In this document: positions 56,911 to 64,000 of the stretch, one piece after another
How positions within the stretch are numbered: the first letter of the stretch is position 1
Layout: every line of letters begins with the position of its first letter
Program-made: the position numbers and the translations under genes
Assembly: GCA_905116865.2 (NCBI GenBank)
Contig: CAJHNH020007902.1
Location: 132,501-196,500, forward strand
Source: Candidula unifasciata
Lineage: Eukaryota > Mollusca > Gastropoda > Stylommatophora > Geomitridae
DNA length: 64,000 nt
Direction of reading: 5' to 3'
Notes under the pieces: model-generated
Seen by the model: only the letters and a program-made list of their open reading frames with translations
Told to the model about the DNA's origin: nothing
Databases searched by the model: none

Positions 56911-59900
56911 ACTTATAACTGATGAGCTTTCTAACAGAAGGATCGAAGAAGATGTTGAAGAAGAAGAAGAAGAAACAGTTTTCCTGTCAGTTGTCCCTTT
57001 GCTTAATATGAAGGTATAGTGAATGAAAGTACTGATGTATGTTGTGTGGTGTTGTTTTCAGGAGCACTGTTCGACTGTTGAGGAGTGGGAGTTATGAGGT
57101 CTGTGCTTCTACCAACCAAGTGTTCTACACAGCAGACTCCAAGCCGGACCAGCCGCACACCCAGAGCTTAAATCCGTGGAGTTTGAAGAACCACAAGAGA
57201 CTGCTGGACAAGATGCGCAAGTCAGAGCACAGCCACGATAAGATACGTATCCTTGGACATGTGTTCTTTCATCTTCTTCTGTACCTCATCAAAGTGTCGT
57301 GGAGGGGGGGGGGGGGGGTGTAATGTTAATTGATGAGCTCTGTCAAGAGCACTATTAAGACTGATGTTCATTTCTGTAAGGCTGTTCTTAATGCCATCAC
57401 TCCATATTTTCTGAGGTCTTCCACTCGCTCTATACCCATTGTAACGTTTTAGTGTGGCTTGCTGTGGCAGATAGTACCAGGACATTCTTGTTAGGTGTCC
57501 AAACCACTTCATCTGTTGTTCTTTGATGACCTGTAAGACTGGCTTTATTCCTAGCATTCGTCTGATTTCATGATTTCGTATTCTGTCTTTCCTTGAAAAT
57601 CCTGCAGCTCTTCTAAGGCATTTCTTCTCTGTTGTCACAAATTTCCGTTCATACACTCAGAAAAATGGGAAAGAGGGGGGGGGGGGGGGGGGGGGGGATT
57701 AACTGATATGCAAAAATAAGCTTAAGGCTTCATGGGAAAAAATGTTTCATAGCCTTGGAAATTTTCCATAACCTTGGGAATACAACAAAATTAGAATCTG
57801 GTAACTGCTCTCCACAGTCAATGGAGGCTTGGTCATCGTTCTTGTCGAAGTCTTATAGTAAATAAGCCTTATAGCTTATGGGGCCACCAAAATCTTTTGG
57901 TGCTTAGACCCTACATGCACCCCTGATATTTCCTGAATAGCCTGCAGTTTGGTATAAACTATCTTTATTTTCAGAGGTTACAGATTGGGCACTCAGGCCC
58001 ATCCTACTTTTGGCCCTTCCTAGCATTGATCTTTCAGACCACAAGTGTATGTGTGCAGGAGCACATACACACACATAGACTTACATACACCGAATTACAT
58101 ATACAGTTGTTAGCATGCTCATTAGCTTTCCAGCCTGATGATCTTTGTTGTCTTCTTCATCTTCTTCTTCACTAGTCCTGTTCTGCCTCTCAGCCTCAGG
58201 TTTTGAAGAGGTATTGGGGGCAAGACTTGGTATATGCTATATAGATGCCCAGCCTCTGCTTCCATTATGTCTAAGTGTCAGGACTCTGTGTGGTGCACTG
58301 TCTGGTGGTAGTCTTGGCACAGGTCCAAAGCATTTCATCTGTTGTCTCCTAACTCTTTGGGTCCCAGGGGGTTTAGCATCACAGGCCAAAGGGGTAGTCA
58401 AAAGAGATGTAAAATCGGCGCATCTTGCGTTTATTGGGCTTCTAGGTAGGAATATATGAACGTAGGATGCGTTCCTTGGGACTCAAAAAGTCAATGTAGA
58501 TTAGTACTGTTTCTGTCCCAGCTTCTTTCCTGATATTCTCATTTCTGATTCTGTCTCTTCTAGTTAGATTTAGGATTTTAAATTTTCTGCTTCTTCTTCT
58601 TTCGTTGACTTGAAATTATCTATATCTGCAATGTTGTCTCTATTATGAACTTCACTGTCTTTTGTAATTCACTCAGTGACCCGTAAAGTTTGACCTGCAC
58701 CGATGTTTCTCTTGGCCAACAGTTTTGCCTTGATATGTTGTATTTGGGACAGTCTTGGGGGACATGATCCGTTGTCTCAGGTGCTAGTCCACATGTGCAC
58801 ATGGCTGATTCATCAATTTTAAATTTTGTCTACATGTGGCTGCGAAATCAATTGTCATGTTCTAAGGCATAGAATAATAACTTGCTCTGGTTTGTCCATA
58901 AAATGATAACCGTCTTGTGGCAGTTTTGGTGGCTTTCTGATTAATTTGATTGTTCTCTTATTCTGCTGATAAGAGACTGGTATGTCAGGTTGTTCTTCAT
59001 TTGCACTTTCCTCAGCTAGTTTATTAGCTCTTTTCATTTTTTTTTCAAAATGTTGTTAATGTCTGCATTTGGTACTGGTAACGCAGTGTTGGTAAAAATA
59101 TTCTTTTGAAAAATGCTCTTTTGGTGTTGGTTGTTATATGCTTATTCTGCTGCTGGATGATCATGTGCCCAAGTCTCTGTGAAGTTGCCTTCAGCCGGAA
59201 CATTTGTACCAAGAATTATCCTACATTATTTTATCTAGTTTTGATGTTTGAATCTTATCCAGGTGGGCTCTTTTTATAATAGAGCTGCTGTGAGATCGAC
59301 CCAGTCTAAACTGGGCAGCAGGAAGTGTCCTTGGAAGTACAGACGGTCTGGTTTGATGTTGTTCACACCACTCATCAAGTGTCAGTTTATCTATAAAACA
59401 TAAGGGTCTAATACCACTTGCGTGTGATGTCACTGACATGAAAGGATACGTCACTGACATGAAAGGATACGTCACTGACATGAAAAGATACATCACTGAC
59501 ATGAAAAGGTCCCTATAATTTTTACTTTATATACAGGTCTGGGTTTAAACTCTATGAGGCCCTAAGCTGTTATGGCTTTGAAGCCCCTACTGCATTATAT
59601 TACATAAACTGTTCTCAGAAAACTTTAAAATATATACACTTTCTAAATAGATGGATAATGTAACTATACTGTTGTTTAATTTTAAGTAAAAGACACAAAA
59701 ATGAATGTGTTTGCAGCACTGTTTATATAGTGTAGTTCCTATGTATAGAATGCCTCCTTGTTTAAGACAACCTCTGTTTTTAAGCTCAGAATTATGGAAT
59801 AAATATTTTAAACACCAAGCAGAACTGCAAATTACTGCTTTTATTATAACACTTTGTGTGGGGGGTTAGGGTTTGGTCTTTAAGTCTGAGGATTTACAGC

Positions 59901-61546
59901 CGCATGGCTAGTGCTGTTGCTACGACTGTGCAAGTGAGGTTTTATTTTGCCACTAACAGAAAAAATCCCCAGCCTTACCGAGGATTCGAACCTGGGTCTC
60001 CTGCTTGAAAGCCCAGCATTCTAACCGTTCAACCAGCCCTTCCAAACAGAACAACTTTGATATTGTGGGATCTGGGTGGCCAAGGGGGCGGCGAGGGAAC
60101 CAGGGGAAGGGGGCACTATCTGGAGTCGGGGCTATTGAGGGGCAGGGTATCAATCCAGGGTTTTTCATGAGGTTGTGAGTTGAGGCTTGGGGAAAAAAAT
60201 AAGGATAGCAGCTCTGATTTATTTATTTATATATTTACATTCCATGTAAAAAGATGCCCCCCCCCCCCCCCCCCACCCCCAATTTTAAAATTAAAATATT
60301 TGGGGGAAATATCATATACACAGGAAAATATGGCTTATTTAAAAATAGAATGCAAAGTTTGTGACCTTGACTGGTTTGTAAGGTTTTATCCTTCTGAAGA
60401 ATGTTGTTGCTGACTTCCGCCATCCCTGTATCCTTGACCTCAAGATTGGGTCACGTCTGCATGGTGATAATGCCTCCAGCATGAAAGTGGCCAGCCAATC
60501 AGAGAAGTGCAGGCGAACCACTTCCAGCACTTTAGGAGTCAGATTGTGTGGGATGCAGGTAGGTCAGGGGGTCATCTTTGAGAGGCTTGTTGTGTGGGAT
60601 GCAGGTAGGTCAGGAGGTCATCTTTGAGAGGCTTGTTGTGTGGGATGCAGGTAGGTCAGGGGGTCATCTTTGTGAGGCAGATTGTGTGGGATACAGGCTT
60701 TCTAGGGTTCATTTTGGGAGGCAGGTTGTGTGTGATGCTGGTTTGCTAGGGGTCATTTTGGGAGGCAGGTTGTGTGTGATGCAGGTTTGCTAGGGGTCAT
60801 TTTGGGAGGCAGTTTGTGTGTAATGCAGGTTTGTCAAAGGGCCTTTGGGAAGCAGGTTTGACAGGGGGTCATTTTGGGATACAGGTTTGTCAGGGGGTCA
60901 TTTTGGGAGGCAGGTTGTATGTAATGCAGGTTTGTCAAGGGGTCATTTTGGGATGCAGGTTTGTCAGGGGGGGGGGTCATTTTGGGATGCAGGTTTGTCG
61001 GGGGGGGGGGGGGGGGGTACACTCTACCACTCCTAATTGGGCTGCGGAACCCAAGCAGGGTATTTCACAGTTTTTAAATACCACAGTGGTTCGAAAACTA
61101 CATATATGGCTGACATTGCTGCTGAAAGAAGTAGTTGGGTTGACAAACATGATGATGGACACAGGACTTTAACCCTTTCTCCCCAAGAAGCTGCCAGACC
61201 AGCACTGCCTTTTGGGTCCATTTCTGCATAAATGTCACTTTCCTGATTTCTCTGTTATGACCTGTTTACAGGCTGCATAGTTAATGCTATTGGCTGTTTT
61301 CACAGGAGGTCAGGATAGGAATACATTCACTAAAAATAGCATTTAGGGTTTTTTTTCTTTGAAAAAAATAGCTTTTTTTTTTTTTTTTGAAGCCAAGCTG
61401 GCTTCAGATTTTCTCTGTAAGCCTCGATAATAGAGGTCATGGTCTGAGTCACCCGATACATATTTTTTTAATACATATTTTTTTTAATACCGTAGGGAAT
61501 GTATTCCATTTAGGGCTTTACCCTTTCATGTTTATTTTTATCTTCA

Positions 61547-61578
<32 letters not shown>

Positions 61579-64000
61579 ATTTTTTTTTTATTTTTTTAAA
61601 GAAAATAAAACTTGCAGACAAATAATTTTTTTTTTTCAACATATTTATTACTGATCTTTGTAAAATACAATTTTTTAGGATTTAAGGTTTTTTTTCCCCC
61701 TCTAATTCGAAGGGGTCATGGCTCATTGTTGTTTAGTGTCACCATATCAAAATGTTTGGGATGATGAAAGAATCTTCTCCTTTTCCTCGTCCAGTAATTG
61801 CCACATAAAAGTGTTGGGAGGGTGTATGAATATTCTGTGTGATCTTTTTCTAATGCATTGTATAAGTTGATCTTCATTTCTTTAAGGCTGTTCTTCATAC
61901 TGCCATTCATCTTCTGCTGAATGTTTCCCCCTGTTCTGTTTTCATGATATTTCTCCAGCATGGCTCTCTGTGGTAGCTGGTACAAGGGCATTCTTGTCAG
62001 ATGACCAAACCATCTCATCTGTTTGCTCTTTAATGATTGTATGGCTTAATTGTAATTATTAACTTGATTGCCTCTTGATACGTTCGGCCAGTGCTGATTG
62101 GTCTGTACAATTTATGTCTACCCCTATATGCCCATAACCCATGAAGAACTTCCGGTTAAAATGGACGCTAGACAGCGGCGCTGTTCGAAGCAGAGGCAAA
62201 TTTTTTGCTTCTGCGGGACAGTGGCCGAAGTATTTTTGCTCCATTTGTAGACTGGATATAGTTTTGTCGCCCAGCTTCTGAGTTGAATGCATGGCGTGAC
62301 CCTGTGAGCTGCGGATTGCATTTGGAATGTATTTTCGACTGTGACCAACGTGGTGGTGTGAATTGTAGATTCAGAAAATGGCGTGCAATGTTGGCGGTGC
62401 CTGTATCTGGTTAAAATTGATCGCGTTTACAACTGCTGAACTGTTGGCGACAAGTTCTGCTATCTTCAACGATGAACTGCATTTCTAATGTTGGACTGTT
62501 TGTGTTAGCACTTCGGATGGCTACCGTACGCGAGTGTATGCTAGATATGCTGAGACAGCAGTCTATCAATCTTTCCACAAGGGACTGTGATAAACATTCT
62601 GAGTGTTTTTTGTTGGCACAGGAGCGGAGCAAAGATGGGGCGACCCGTTGCTATGAAGCTGAAACTAAGACTACCTGACTACCAACCCATGAAGGCATGG
62701 AAAAAGGTCCTTTGGTTGTTACCAATGGAAGCTGCTAAGCTTCTCTGTGACACTTTGTAGTAAGGGTCCTTGCTTGACACTGGTAGCATAAAGTTAGCAA
62801 AGAAAAGAAAATATATACAGTTCTCATTATATTTGCTTTGATAGACAAAGGAATCCTTCAGTGTGTCAAACCTTTACCTGATTTGCTTTTGCAAATTGTA
62901 GTCGATTTTTTCTCTCCTTTCTTCCTTTTGATGTGAAAAAGTAACCTTAGGTAATACAGTCTTCTTCTTCTGCTTCCTAAGGTTTACTGGCTGTAAAACT
63001 CCGGTTGAAAGTCTTAGTTGTTTGTCCACTTCTGGACTTCAGTCTTGTTTCAGAACTTGAGTTTTGAATGTGCATCCATTTTACAGATCTGGCTTATTCA
63101 TTTGCAGGCTGTTGATTCCTTGCCTCTCAGGCAGATGATGCACTCACACTGTGAAGGAAGCTCCTAATTAGTTGACTGTTACAACATGCTTATTCTTCTT
63201 CTTCTGCCTTTCTATCCCCCAATGGAGCATAGGCCCTAAACCAACTCACGCCAATTCGTTCTATCCTTCGCCATTGCATGGAGTTCTCCCCATGTCATCC
63301 CCATCTTTCTAACTTCATTCTCCAGCTCTCTTCTCCATGTGTTTTTTGGGCCTTTCTTTATTCCTATGCCCCTGTGGGTTCCAATGCAAAGACATTCTAG
63401 TTATGCTGTTCTCCTGTTTTCTCAGTGTGTGTCCTATCCAACTCCAGCGTCTTTTCCTCACCTCTTGGTCCACTGGAGCCTGTTTAGTTCTCTCCCAAAG
63501 CTCTACATTAGTTATTCTATCATACCATTTAATTAACATGCTTATTGAAGAGGGTCTAATCTTATGTGCTACCCCCCCCCCCCCCTTCCCCCCACAGTGG
63601 GCCCCGGAACCCATACGGGAAAATAATACAATGATTATCACTCTAAAATCGTATATCAATTCTTTGTTTTAGGTTTATCAGGTTGATGCAAATGCTTATC
63701 ACAGTGTAGACAAGTACCACGGCAGAACTCTGAATGAGTTGTCATTCAGACGCATGCTGTACAACTTCCTTCACAATGGCACCAGATTCCGTTCAGAGCT
63801 GATTCAGCCAATCGTATCGAGACTATCTGAACTGATCACATGTCTAGAAGGACTTCATTCATTTCGGTTCTACGCCAGCTCGCTGCTGATAATCTATGAT
63901 GGAGACGTTGGGGTCACCGGTGGGAACCAAGAGGTCAAGGTGCAGGAAGCTAAGCCTGCTTTTGCTGGGGTCTCGGCACCTGCTGACAACATCACAGATC
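49160..64000 (+). CDS. IP6K: Inositol hexakisphosphate kinase, six exons, 3' end outside window
   Basis: Enzyme of the inositol phosphate kinase (IPK) family that phosphorylates InsP6 to the pyrophosphate 5-InsP7 using ATP, in cytosol and nucleus; the role is known from the family. Six exons give 349 codons with consistent phases (0,1,2,1,0). Blocks seen in order: [12 protein letters not shown] (residues 15-26), [10 protein letters not shown] (35-44), EFTPEYRG (56-63), DGYIQL (73-78), NPWSLK (157-162), the signature PCILDLKIG (196-204), RLCGMQVYQ (235-243) and SSLLIIYDG (309-317). These match animal IP6Ks rather than the shorter IPMK/IP3K enzymes, because the N-terminal GHQVAGQ...VCKPL block is IP6K-like. 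The linker between EYRG and NPWSLK is about 93 residues. The DxAHS region that should follow is off the edge. Introns are 1559, 2539, 3445, 3136 and 3114 bp, all GT-AG. Confidence 0.95.
49345..49575 (-). mobile_element. SINE-I, reverse, in IP6K intron 1
   Basis: GCTGTCACCGGCTTTAAAC, CAGAACATTCTGGTC, GCTGTTGGTTCCTCGCCTCT; the (CTT) tail has decayed. Confidence 0.75.
49601..49750 (+). repeat. 20-bp tandem repeat, seven copies
   Basis: The unit GTGGCGACCTGGAATCCACA with GCGAC/GGGAC/GTGAC variants. In the position where SINE-I copies carry GTGGGTTCCAGG-like sequence, suggesting it arose from the element's 5' end (inference). Confidence 0.9.
49745..49870 (+). mobile_element. tRNA-derived SINE fragment (family V-like)
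   Basis: GGCCTAAAGGTTTTAGGTTT + GAATCGG resembles the anticodon-to-B-box part of the family, followed by TGACCTCAGCTCCCAGG. Confidence 0.4.
49921..50198 (-). mobile_element. SINE-I, reverse, in IP6K intron 1
   Basis: CTTCTTCTTC tail, then CACTGGCTGTAAATTATGGG, GACTGTTGATTCCTCACC and GTGTCTATTTTCG. Near full length. Confidence 0.8.
50365..50700 (+). mobile_element. (GAA)-tailed SINE (family IV) in IP6K intron 1
   Basis: A tRNA-like start (CTCAAGGCATGGTTTCCACC, GAGGTTCCCGGTTCAGT) followed by a ~250-bp body and AGAAGAAGAA at the end. Single copy in this window, so the family status is inferred from its structure. A first IP6K intron copy, without effect on the splice sites. Confidence 0.55.
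50821..50905 (+). CDS. IP6K: IP6K exon 2
   Basis: Residues 35-63, from [10 protein letters not shown] to EFTPEYRG, one of the best conserved N-terminal blocks of IP6Ks. Acceptor CACAG just before 50821; donor GTAAGA at 50906; the exon ends in phase 1. Intron 1 before it holds a 20-bp tandem repeat, two (GAA)-tailed retroposons in reverse orientation and another (GAA)-tailed SINE. Confidence 0.95.
51243..51515 (+). mobile_element. tRNA-derived SINE (family V) in IP6K intron 2
   Basis: CTAGACGCTCGCCTGCGG head, GGGTTCAGGTC in the B-box position, then GGTACTAGGTGGAGTCC and CTGATTGGTCTGTAAAATA. The most complete + strand copy. Confidence 0.7.
51525..51710 (+). mobile_element. LINE C-terminal fragment (family E) in IP6K intron 2
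   Basis: Encodes [20 protein letters not shown] then [17 protein letters not shown]; the CPxC spacing marks the C-terminal zinc-binding end of the element. Confidence 0.7.
52425..52985 (+). repeat. 47-bp minisatellite, about 12 copies
   Basis: Unit AAGTGTCATTACAGGAACTG + ATAGATGTAGTTGCAGACTGCATGGAG, nearly identical between copies. It corresponds to the codons before DCRLWRG of LINE family A. Confidence 0.93.
52925..53345 (+). repeat. ~80-95-bp longer repeat units
   Basis: Units extended with CAGATTGTGGAGAGGCATGA and TCACCATCACCAGTCTGCA, i.e. the 47-bp unit plus the following LINE codons; about five copies of varying length. Confidence 0.85.
53445..53616 (+). CDS. IP6K: IP6K exon 3
   Basis: Residues 63-120. 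It begins with [17 protein letters not shown], equivalent to the strand after TPEYKG in animal IP6Ks, and then runs into a poorly conserved linker rich in Asp, Glu and Lys. Acceptor TTCCCAG before 53445; donor GTAAGT at 53617; it enters in phase 1 and leaves in phase 2. The acceptor lies only about 30 bp after the end of a LINE-derived minisatellite in intron 2. Confidence 0.93.
53655..53948 (+). mobile_element. SINE-I in IP6K intron 3
   Basis: CCCTGTGTGGGTTTAGGG, ACAAGTATGTCTTAAAAGG, ACAGATCTGTAAAACGGAT, ending GAAAATAAGAAGGG. About 290 bp and full length. Confidence 0.8.
54466..54992 (+). mobile_element. SINE-I split by a LINE, IP6K intron 3
   Basis: The left part ends CAACAAGCATGTAAAT (54536) and the right part resumes at AATAGAGTTGACTAATTAGG (54782), matching GCATGTCGTAAGAGTCGACT of the reference; ends in (GAA)n at 54978. 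Confidence 0.8.
54537..54776 (-). mobile_element. LINE 3' end inserted in SINE-I
   Basis: A (CTT)n tail at 54537-54561, then reverse-strand codons for KWFGHV-like and GRPHRRW-like segments, truncated at 5'. Flanks ATGTAAAT and ATGTTAAT agree at 7 of 8 bases. Confidence 0.75.
55000..55820. other. Intron 3 stretch without recognisable repeats
   Basis: Holds a 23-base G run (55340-55362) and an A/C-rich stretch; no exon-like block. Confidence 0.5.
55825..55935 (-). mobile_element. LINE C-terminal fragment (family E)
   Basis: AGTCCCCATCTTCAGCAGC and AGAGTTCCAGTGGCACC are the reverse complement of the [11 protein letters not shown] codons. Confidence 0.6.
55985..56080 (-). mobile_element. SINE body fragment (family V)
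   Basis: CAGTATTTGTTTAGATAATC and CACTTAGTGGGTGATGTC match 22950-23010. Confidence 0.45.
56085..56330 (-). mobile_element. (AACT)-tailed retroposon of another type
   Basis: Begins with AAGTTAGTTAGTTGG, a reverse (AACT)n tail, followed by ~240 bp unlike the 2529 family. The tail type is the only evidence for retroposition. Confidence 0.35.
56330..57060. other. Intron 3 stretch, no recognisable element
   Basis: A poly-T run at 56877-56903 and a GAAGAAG patch near 56960; otherwise nothing supportable. Confidence 0.45.
57062..57246 (+). CDS. IP6K: IP6K exon 4
   Basis: Residues 120-182. A weakly conserved linker is followed by [19 protein letters not shown], the conserved Asn-Pro-Trp-Ser-Leu block that opens the kinase core of IP6Ks. 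Acceptor TTTTCAG before 57062; donor ATAC/GTATCC at 57247; the exon ends in phase 1. A reverse-oriented LINE begins only about 20 bp after the donor. Confidence 0.93.
57267..57660 (-). mobile_element. LINE 3' end (family B), IP6K intron 4
   Basis: The reverse strand reads [38 protein letters not shown] and [11 protein letters not shown], with a G/C run (57306-57318) near its 3' end and a short CTT tail. Begins about 20 bp after the exon 4 donor. Confidence 0.8.
58150..58590 (-). mobile_element. LINE 3' end carrying a MITE, IP6K intron 4
   Basis: A (CTT) tail near 58150, then decayed reverse-strand codons; QQMKCFGPV and [10 protein letters not shown] lie on opposite sides of the MITE at 58349-58494, showing the element was whole before. 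Confidence 0.65.
58349..58494. mobile_element. MITE, second copy of the TTAA-flanked family
   Basis: ACTCTTTGGGTCCCAGGGGG ... CTTGGGACTCAAAAAGT with flanks CTAA and TCAA, each one base from TTAA. Central GGCGCATC and GGGCTTCTAGGTAGGAA are shared with 10698-10857. Confidence 0.7.
58590..59425 (-). mobile_element. LINE with RNase H C terminus and CCHC end (family F)
   Basis: The reverse strand reads [24 protein letters not shown] sequence, [14 protein letters not shown], then [18 protein letters not shown] and [13 protein letters not shown]. The CxC...H...C pattern is the C-terminal zinc finger after RNase H in such LINEs. An upstream segment (59221-59420) reads [19 protein letters not shown]. 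Broken by frame shifts. Confidence 0.75.
59425..59512 (+). repeat. 21-bp tandem repeat, four copies
   Basis: Unit GATACGTCACTGACATGAAAG with small variants. Confidence 0.85.
59885..60048 (-). mobile_element. tRNA-derived SINE (family II), best copy
   Basis: The reverse strand starts AAGGGCTGGTTGAACGGTTA (A-box region), has CCCAGGTTCGAATCC (B-box) 40 bases on, and continues to CTAGCCATGCGGCTGTAAAT. About 160 bp, no poly-A. Confidence 0.75.
60383..60558 (+). CDS. IP6K: IP6K exon 5 (catalytic signature exon)
   Basis: Residues 182-240. Reads [15 protein letters not shown], then the IPK signature PCILDLKIG, then [10 protein letters not shown] and a segment ending LGVRLCGMQ. The Asp and Lys of the signature contribute to nucleotide/inositol phosphate binding and catalysis in the family. 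The acceptor (TTTGTAAG before 60383) has a poor pyrimidine tract but is the only AG that restores the frame: the exon 4 C plus GT makes Arg. Donor GATGCAG/GTAGGT at 60559 is repeated twice more downstream (60605, 60651) in a 46-bp tandem repeat. Confidence 0.93.
60543..61020 (+). repeat. 46-bp tandem repeat spanning the exon 5 donor of IP6K
   Basis: The unit GTGTGGGATGCAGGTAGGTC + AGGGGGTCATCTTTGAGAGGCTTGTT begins inside exon 5. The donor GATGCAG/GTAGGT lies at 60559 and again at 60605 and 60651 (exact 46-bp steps). Later units diverge (GATACAGGCTTTC, GATGCTGGTTTGC, AATGCAGGTTTGTC) and shrink, ending in poly-G at 61000-61017. The exon copy encodes the family-conserved LCGMQ, so it is the ancestor of the array. 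Confidence 0.9.
61020..61710. other. Intron 5 stretch without recognisable element
   Basis: Contains poly-T runs and a (TA)n run at about 61558-61578; no exon-like block. Confidence 0.5.
61715..62045 (-). mobile_element. LINE 3' end (family B), IP6K intron 5
   Basis: The reverse strand reads [20 protein letters not shown] then [19 protein letters not shown]; the same domain as 14470-14730 but diverged. Confidence 0.7.
62080..62145 (+). mobile_element. SINE body fragment (family V)
   Basis: GTGCTGATTGGTCTGTACAA matches the family body; cut on its right by R1. Confidence 0.5.
62136..62694 (+). mobile_element. Retroposon R1, second full copy with 11-bp target duplication
   Basis: The element 62147-62683 (537 bp) is flanked by AACCCATGAAG at 62136-62146 and 62684-62694. 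About 90 percent alike by eye to 4479-5035, with a ~25-bp deletion around 62385 and another near 62525. Confidence 0.85.
62961..63625 (-). mobile_element. SINE-I split by a LINE-G, IP6K intron 5
   Basis: The 3' part 62961-63194 (CTT tail, CACTTCTGGACTTCAGTC, GTTGATTCCTTGCCTCTCAG) and the 5' part 63547-63625 (poly-C run, GGGCCCCGGAACCCATACGG) are separated by a LINE insertion. Confidence 0.85.
63183..63546 (-). mobile_element. LINE (family G) insertion with 12-bp target duplication
   Basis: Insert 63195-63534 carries (CTT) tail, and reverse-strand codons [32 protein letters not shown] and [22 protein letters not shown] flanks it at 63183-63194 and 63535-63546. Same family as 7151-7776. Confidence 0.88.
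63673..64000 (+). CDS. IP6K: IP6K exon 6 (continues past the window)
   Basis: Residues 241-349 plus one base. Reads [18 protein letters not shown], then [23 protein letters not shown] and [13 protein letters not shown], all recognisable IP6K core blocks in the family order, followed by a variable linker (Val, Gly, Pro, Ala rich). Acceptor TTGTTTTAG before 63673; phase 0 entry. The reading frame is open to the last base, so the exon or the gene continues to the right. Confidence 0.95.

Noticed and set aside
60578..61231. Open frames rich in Gly/Val on + and Pro on - strand
   Set aside because: They are readings of the 46-bp repeat derived from the exon 5 boundary.

Overview
The window is animal nuclear DNA. 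It has one split protein gene with GT-AG introns, surrounded by a very dense mixture of retrotransposon fragments, tRNA-derived SINEs, small DNA transposons and satellites. No bacterial gene organisation, rRNA or free-standing tRNA gene was seen. The mixture of repeats and the short linkers in the gene's protein fit an invertebrate, most likely a lophotrochozoan such as a mollusc. That placement is inference; no single feature proves it.

The only host gene I can support is an inositol hexakisphosphate kinase (IP6K) on the + strand, from 49160 to beyond the right edge. Six exons (49160-49261, 50821-50905, 53445-53616, 57062-57246, 60383-60558, 63673-64000) join with consistent phases into 349 codons. 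They carry the family's N-terminal block, the PxxxDxKxG kinase signature (PCILDLKIG) and the SSLLIIYDG block. The C-terminal part lies outside the window.

Left part (1-25.9 kb): fragments of at least eight LINE families, mostly the 3' coding end; SINEs with tRNA-like heads; a frequent ~290-bp retroposon with a (GAA)n tail; a 23-bp and a 33-bp satellite; a 1.1-kb hAT-like element; and a ~550-bp retroposon (R1) placed in the centre of a palindrome. Middle (25.9-28.1 kb): a probable LTR retrotransposon, partly hidden by a 935-base run of N, inserted in a LINE with a 5-bp duplication. 28-46 kb: a 37-bp satellite, an uninterrupted (TTC)n tract of about 260 bp, a Helitron terminus, a hAT MITE, a 73-bp satellite of 22 copies grown from a dispersed element, a 42-bp satellite, and a 94-bp satellite arranged as dimers. 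46-64 kb: a 76-bp satellite of 16 copies upstream of the IP6K start codon, then the gene, whose introns hold many of the same transposon families.

The recurring theme is that short pieces of existing sequence have been amplified in place: the 3' end of a LINE inside IP6K intron 2, a segment of a dispersed element at 41.5-43.1 kb, and the exon 5/intron 5 boundary of IP6K itself. In the last case the 5' splice site now exists in three near-identical copies 46 bp apart. No wholly new gene system was found; that triplicated splice site is the most biologically consequential observation.
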